From contig OY829331.1 in NCBI GenBank assembly GCA_963691655.1, forward strand, positions 62,001 to 126,000: DNA of 64,000 nucleotides. The letters run 5' to 3'. This stretch comes from Toxonevra muliebris (lineage: Eukaryota > Arthropoda > Insecta > Diptera > Pallopteridae). The notes beneath the pieces are model-generated. The model searched no databases. It was not told the DNA's origin and saw only the letters and a program-made list of their open reading frames with translations. The position numbers were made by a program, and so were the translations under genes. Below, piece after piece: positions 61,097-64,000 of this stretch (position 1 is its first letter; each line of letters starts with the position of its first letter).

Positions 61097-63883
61097 CTTA
61101 TATGTTTTTTCATAAAGAGACTAGTTATTTTTATTTCTATTGCTAAAAAATATAATAGAATGTCATTACAAAGCATTGTTGCACGTGATGATAATTTAAA
61201 ATAAAGTTTAATAAGTATTTATGATAAAATTTTTGAACCCCATTTTTTGCCCAGACGTTGTCGAAGCATTTTGATATATGGCAACATATAATAATATTTA
61301 ATTATTTGTAGTTCACGGCATGGCAGAAGAATTAAGAAGGTAGATGCATTTTGACAAGTAAGAGGAATTTTGACAATTGGGAAAATATTTGTTTTGATAC
61401 TATTCTTCTTTTTACAACAGCGTTGTATTTTCATTGTTCAATTTTTGAGTGAGAATTTATAATAAAATAATTTGCATATTTTACATGTACATAAGAAGAA
61501 TCAGTTGCTGCTTTTTATATTATTTATTAACTCTTAACATGTTCAAGGTTTCTGATAATAAAGAAAACAAATTTAAATAACATTATTTATTCCTTTTTTA
61601 TCATAAATAACATTTATTATTTAGTACTAAGTAATAAAAGTAGTATTAATAATCTACTACCAGCTCTCTCTTTTGTACTCATTTCAAAAAATGCATCTCT
61701 AAAATGTTCCTCTTACTTGTCAAAAATTTCAAAATGGCTTCTTTTTGAAAAACTGCTTCTACCTCTGAATACTTCTACCATGGTTCACGGACAACTGCTA
61801 TTGTAACGAGAATCTTTGCTTTCGACGGCATTTTTTAAATGAACTTGCACGTCACTTGCAATAGTTTTTGCAATTTTCGATAATTTTTGGAGATAAAATG
61901 TATTCTCAACTTCCAGTAGCTTACTTGCACGTGTGGACGCGGCGTTAGTCGAGGCTGAAAAAATTTTCATCAAATTAACCCTCTAACTCCATAATTTTTG
62001 AATTTGCTCACAAACTCAAATTAAGGTAAGAAAAATAAAAAATAAATATCTGTAGTTTTAGAATTTGGGTTACTATTTAGCCTGTGCAGTCGAAAAAATG
62101 CATCCCGCCTCTAGGCGGACCTGGCCATCTGCACTAAAAAAAATGGTAAATGTTGTGAAAGCAAAAATATATTTGTTGAACGAAAATTAATGAAATATTT
62201 AAAAATAAGCTATTTGTAATTTTGTAATAAGGAAAGTAAGAAAGCAAGACTTTGCAGAGTTTAAAGTTGCATTAAGTTCAGTAAGAATTAGTTTTTGACT
62301 TGCTCTCCGGCGTTTGCACATCTTTTTCCAAGATCTGTCGGTAAATGCACACCAATTGCCGAAATTATCATATCGAACGTCATCGGCTTGATAGTAAGCC
62401 TTCTTTGGCTTAAGTAATTGTTGTGTGACCACGAATCGACCCACTTTCTGTTTCTTTGATGAAAAAATCAATAAAACAACGATTCAGGCACGTTTAAGCG
62501 ACATGGCTAACAACGCAATATTTAAAAAACATACTAATGCATCCATTATAATGTTAATAAATCGCTAAAATGTATCGCAAAAAAATAGCACTGGTCCGCC
62601 TGTAAACGGTCTCGCCAAATTTTTATACTTTAAAGTAGGCCCTCTTTGTTCCAAATTCGAGTGAATTAATTGAAAAAAGTGAGTTTTATGCATTAAAATT
62701 TAGTGTTTTACGTATATTTTGCAATCCAATTTTGGACTATGCCAATATATGATTGGAAATAATTTCTTTTTGTTATTCTCAATATGGCATTATTTTCCGG
62801 GTATGAGACACAGCATATCACCGGATATGAGAAGCCACTTAACTAGTGTTTAGATCCATTTATTTTTAGCCATGTCAACCCTAAAAAAGAAAATCGTCCA
62901 TGAAATGCATCACGTGTAACTGGCTTTCTCATTTGAAGTGTGCAAACATTGCGATAGCGATTTGGAAGTAGAAAACGATGATCAAGAGAGAGAGATAATG
63001 AATAAAAACTGTCATTTCTTTTTATCTTAGTACCTGAAGGCCTACAAAATAAATAAATTTCTATTTATAAATAGTTATGGGGTTTTTACTTCATATTTCC
63101 CCATTTTTAGTGCATTTTTGTAGGTGTCTCATGTACGGGTACAAATATTTTTTTGGCAATACACATCCGCGTATTTTTATTTTCATTATCTGTCACAGTA
63201 TTAAAAACATGTAATTTGTTTTAACCAATGAAAATTTATCGCTCAAAAACAAAACTCATGTCGTACCCCTGAACACTCCCCTATTATTAAGTTAATTTAA
63301 TTTCATGGTTTGTTAATGGTCACAATGAAACGTAATTTTTTTGTCAAAGTGACTAAGTCGCAACAATGTGTAAAGGGCAGGCAAAACATACGGCAGTTTT
63401 GGAACCCGCCACGATGCCTCATCAGTGATCTTTGTGATAGTTCTTACTACCATTTCAACATTCTATATAAGTGTTTAATATTTGAAAACGTTACCCAGAA
63501 TTACAAGGTTTTTGTTTTCAAGTATTTTCATTGAACAGAAATGATGAATGAAACTAACACAACTATTCTTATTTTTGTTGAAATTCTCATCAGGGTTGCC
63601 GTTTTGCTTATTTGTAAGCAGATTTGCTTACTTTTTTTACGGTTGTGCACACGTTTACTTTTTCTCATTTTATTTATTTTGATGTGTAAACATTTTAGCT
63701 CACGGTATGGGCAAAATTTCAAATGTGTAAAATGTAAGAATAACTGTAACGTAAGATGTAAGATAACTGTAACGTCCAGTTCCCCTCTCGCTTGCACTAC
63801 TGCGCGGCATGATTGTGCTACTCTAAACAACAAAGAGAAGAGAAGAAGAGAGGGAGAAATTAAAATACGAGCGAAGTTTGTTT
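60798..63883. repeat. 3.08-kb duplicated segment, copy 2
   Basis: Nearly identical to 52444-55527, offset 8354-8356 bp. Here the left neighbour is the rest of a hAT-like MITE and the right neighbour is unrelated AT-rich sequence, with no gag nearby. This suggests copy 2 is the older placement. The remaining bases to 64000 show nothing recognisable. Confidence 0.95.
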
Positions 63884-64000
63884 GTTTATGTTTCGATCAA
63901 TTTACTCACACATTTATGTACATACGAAAACAAAAGTGTATGTGTACATTTATTCGTGGCAGAATTATTTGTTGGTGTTAAACGTATGGAGATCGACTAT

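Overview
The window is a stretch of animal nuclear DNA, most likely from a higher (schizophoran) fly. It is AT-rich, has long introns and intergenic space, carries an insect iRhom (rhomboid-5) gene, and is packed with Tc1, hAT, piggyBac-like, Foldback-like, non-LTR and mdg1/412-type LTR elements of the kind found in dipterans. The fly assignment is inference. No bacterial-style operon, CRISPR array or rRNA gene is seen.

Layout. (1) 1-22337 is dominated by a 173-bp tandem satellite: a block in reverse orientation (1-1574), a 3.5-kb spacer holding two Tc1-like relics and a hAT-like element (1586-4556), then a 17.2-kb forward block (5137-22337) of about 100 units. The forward block is built from nested duplications of many different sizes, and one subfamily carries a short internal deletion. 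(2) 22338-32468 is gene-free and holds old repeats: a foldback hAT element with a perfect 8-bp target duplication, a TTAA-flanked piggyBac-like element, and a broken non-LTR retrotransposon on the minus strand. (3) 32469-41199 holds the only host gene recognised, two coding exons of rho-5 (iRhom) on the plus strand, separated by a 4.57-kb intron. The exons join in phase 0. They encode the long cytoplasmic tail, the first membrane segment and the cysteine-rich iRhom homology domain. The exons for the remaining membrane segments are not in the window, so the next intron is at least 22.8 kb. (4) 41200-64000 lies inside that second intron if the gene is intact. It holds several inverted-repeat elements, a Foldback-like element, a minus-strand 10-kb LTR retrotransposon (47362-57388) broken by frameshifts, a second large foldback element with a TTAA insertion in one arm, and a 3.08-kb segment present twice (52444-55527 and 60798-63883).

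The most unusual structure is that 3.08-kb segment. One copy sits inside the gag gene of the LTR element between two identical 442-bp copies of gag, which no ordinary transposition explains. The other copy carries a more complete left edge and looks like the source. Also notable are a hAT element in the rho-5 intron whose ends carry TATCGATA palindromes identical to the fly DRE motif, and a TTAA insertion whose empty site survives in the opposite arm of the same foldback. All identifications come from reading sequence and translations by eye; no database search was run.
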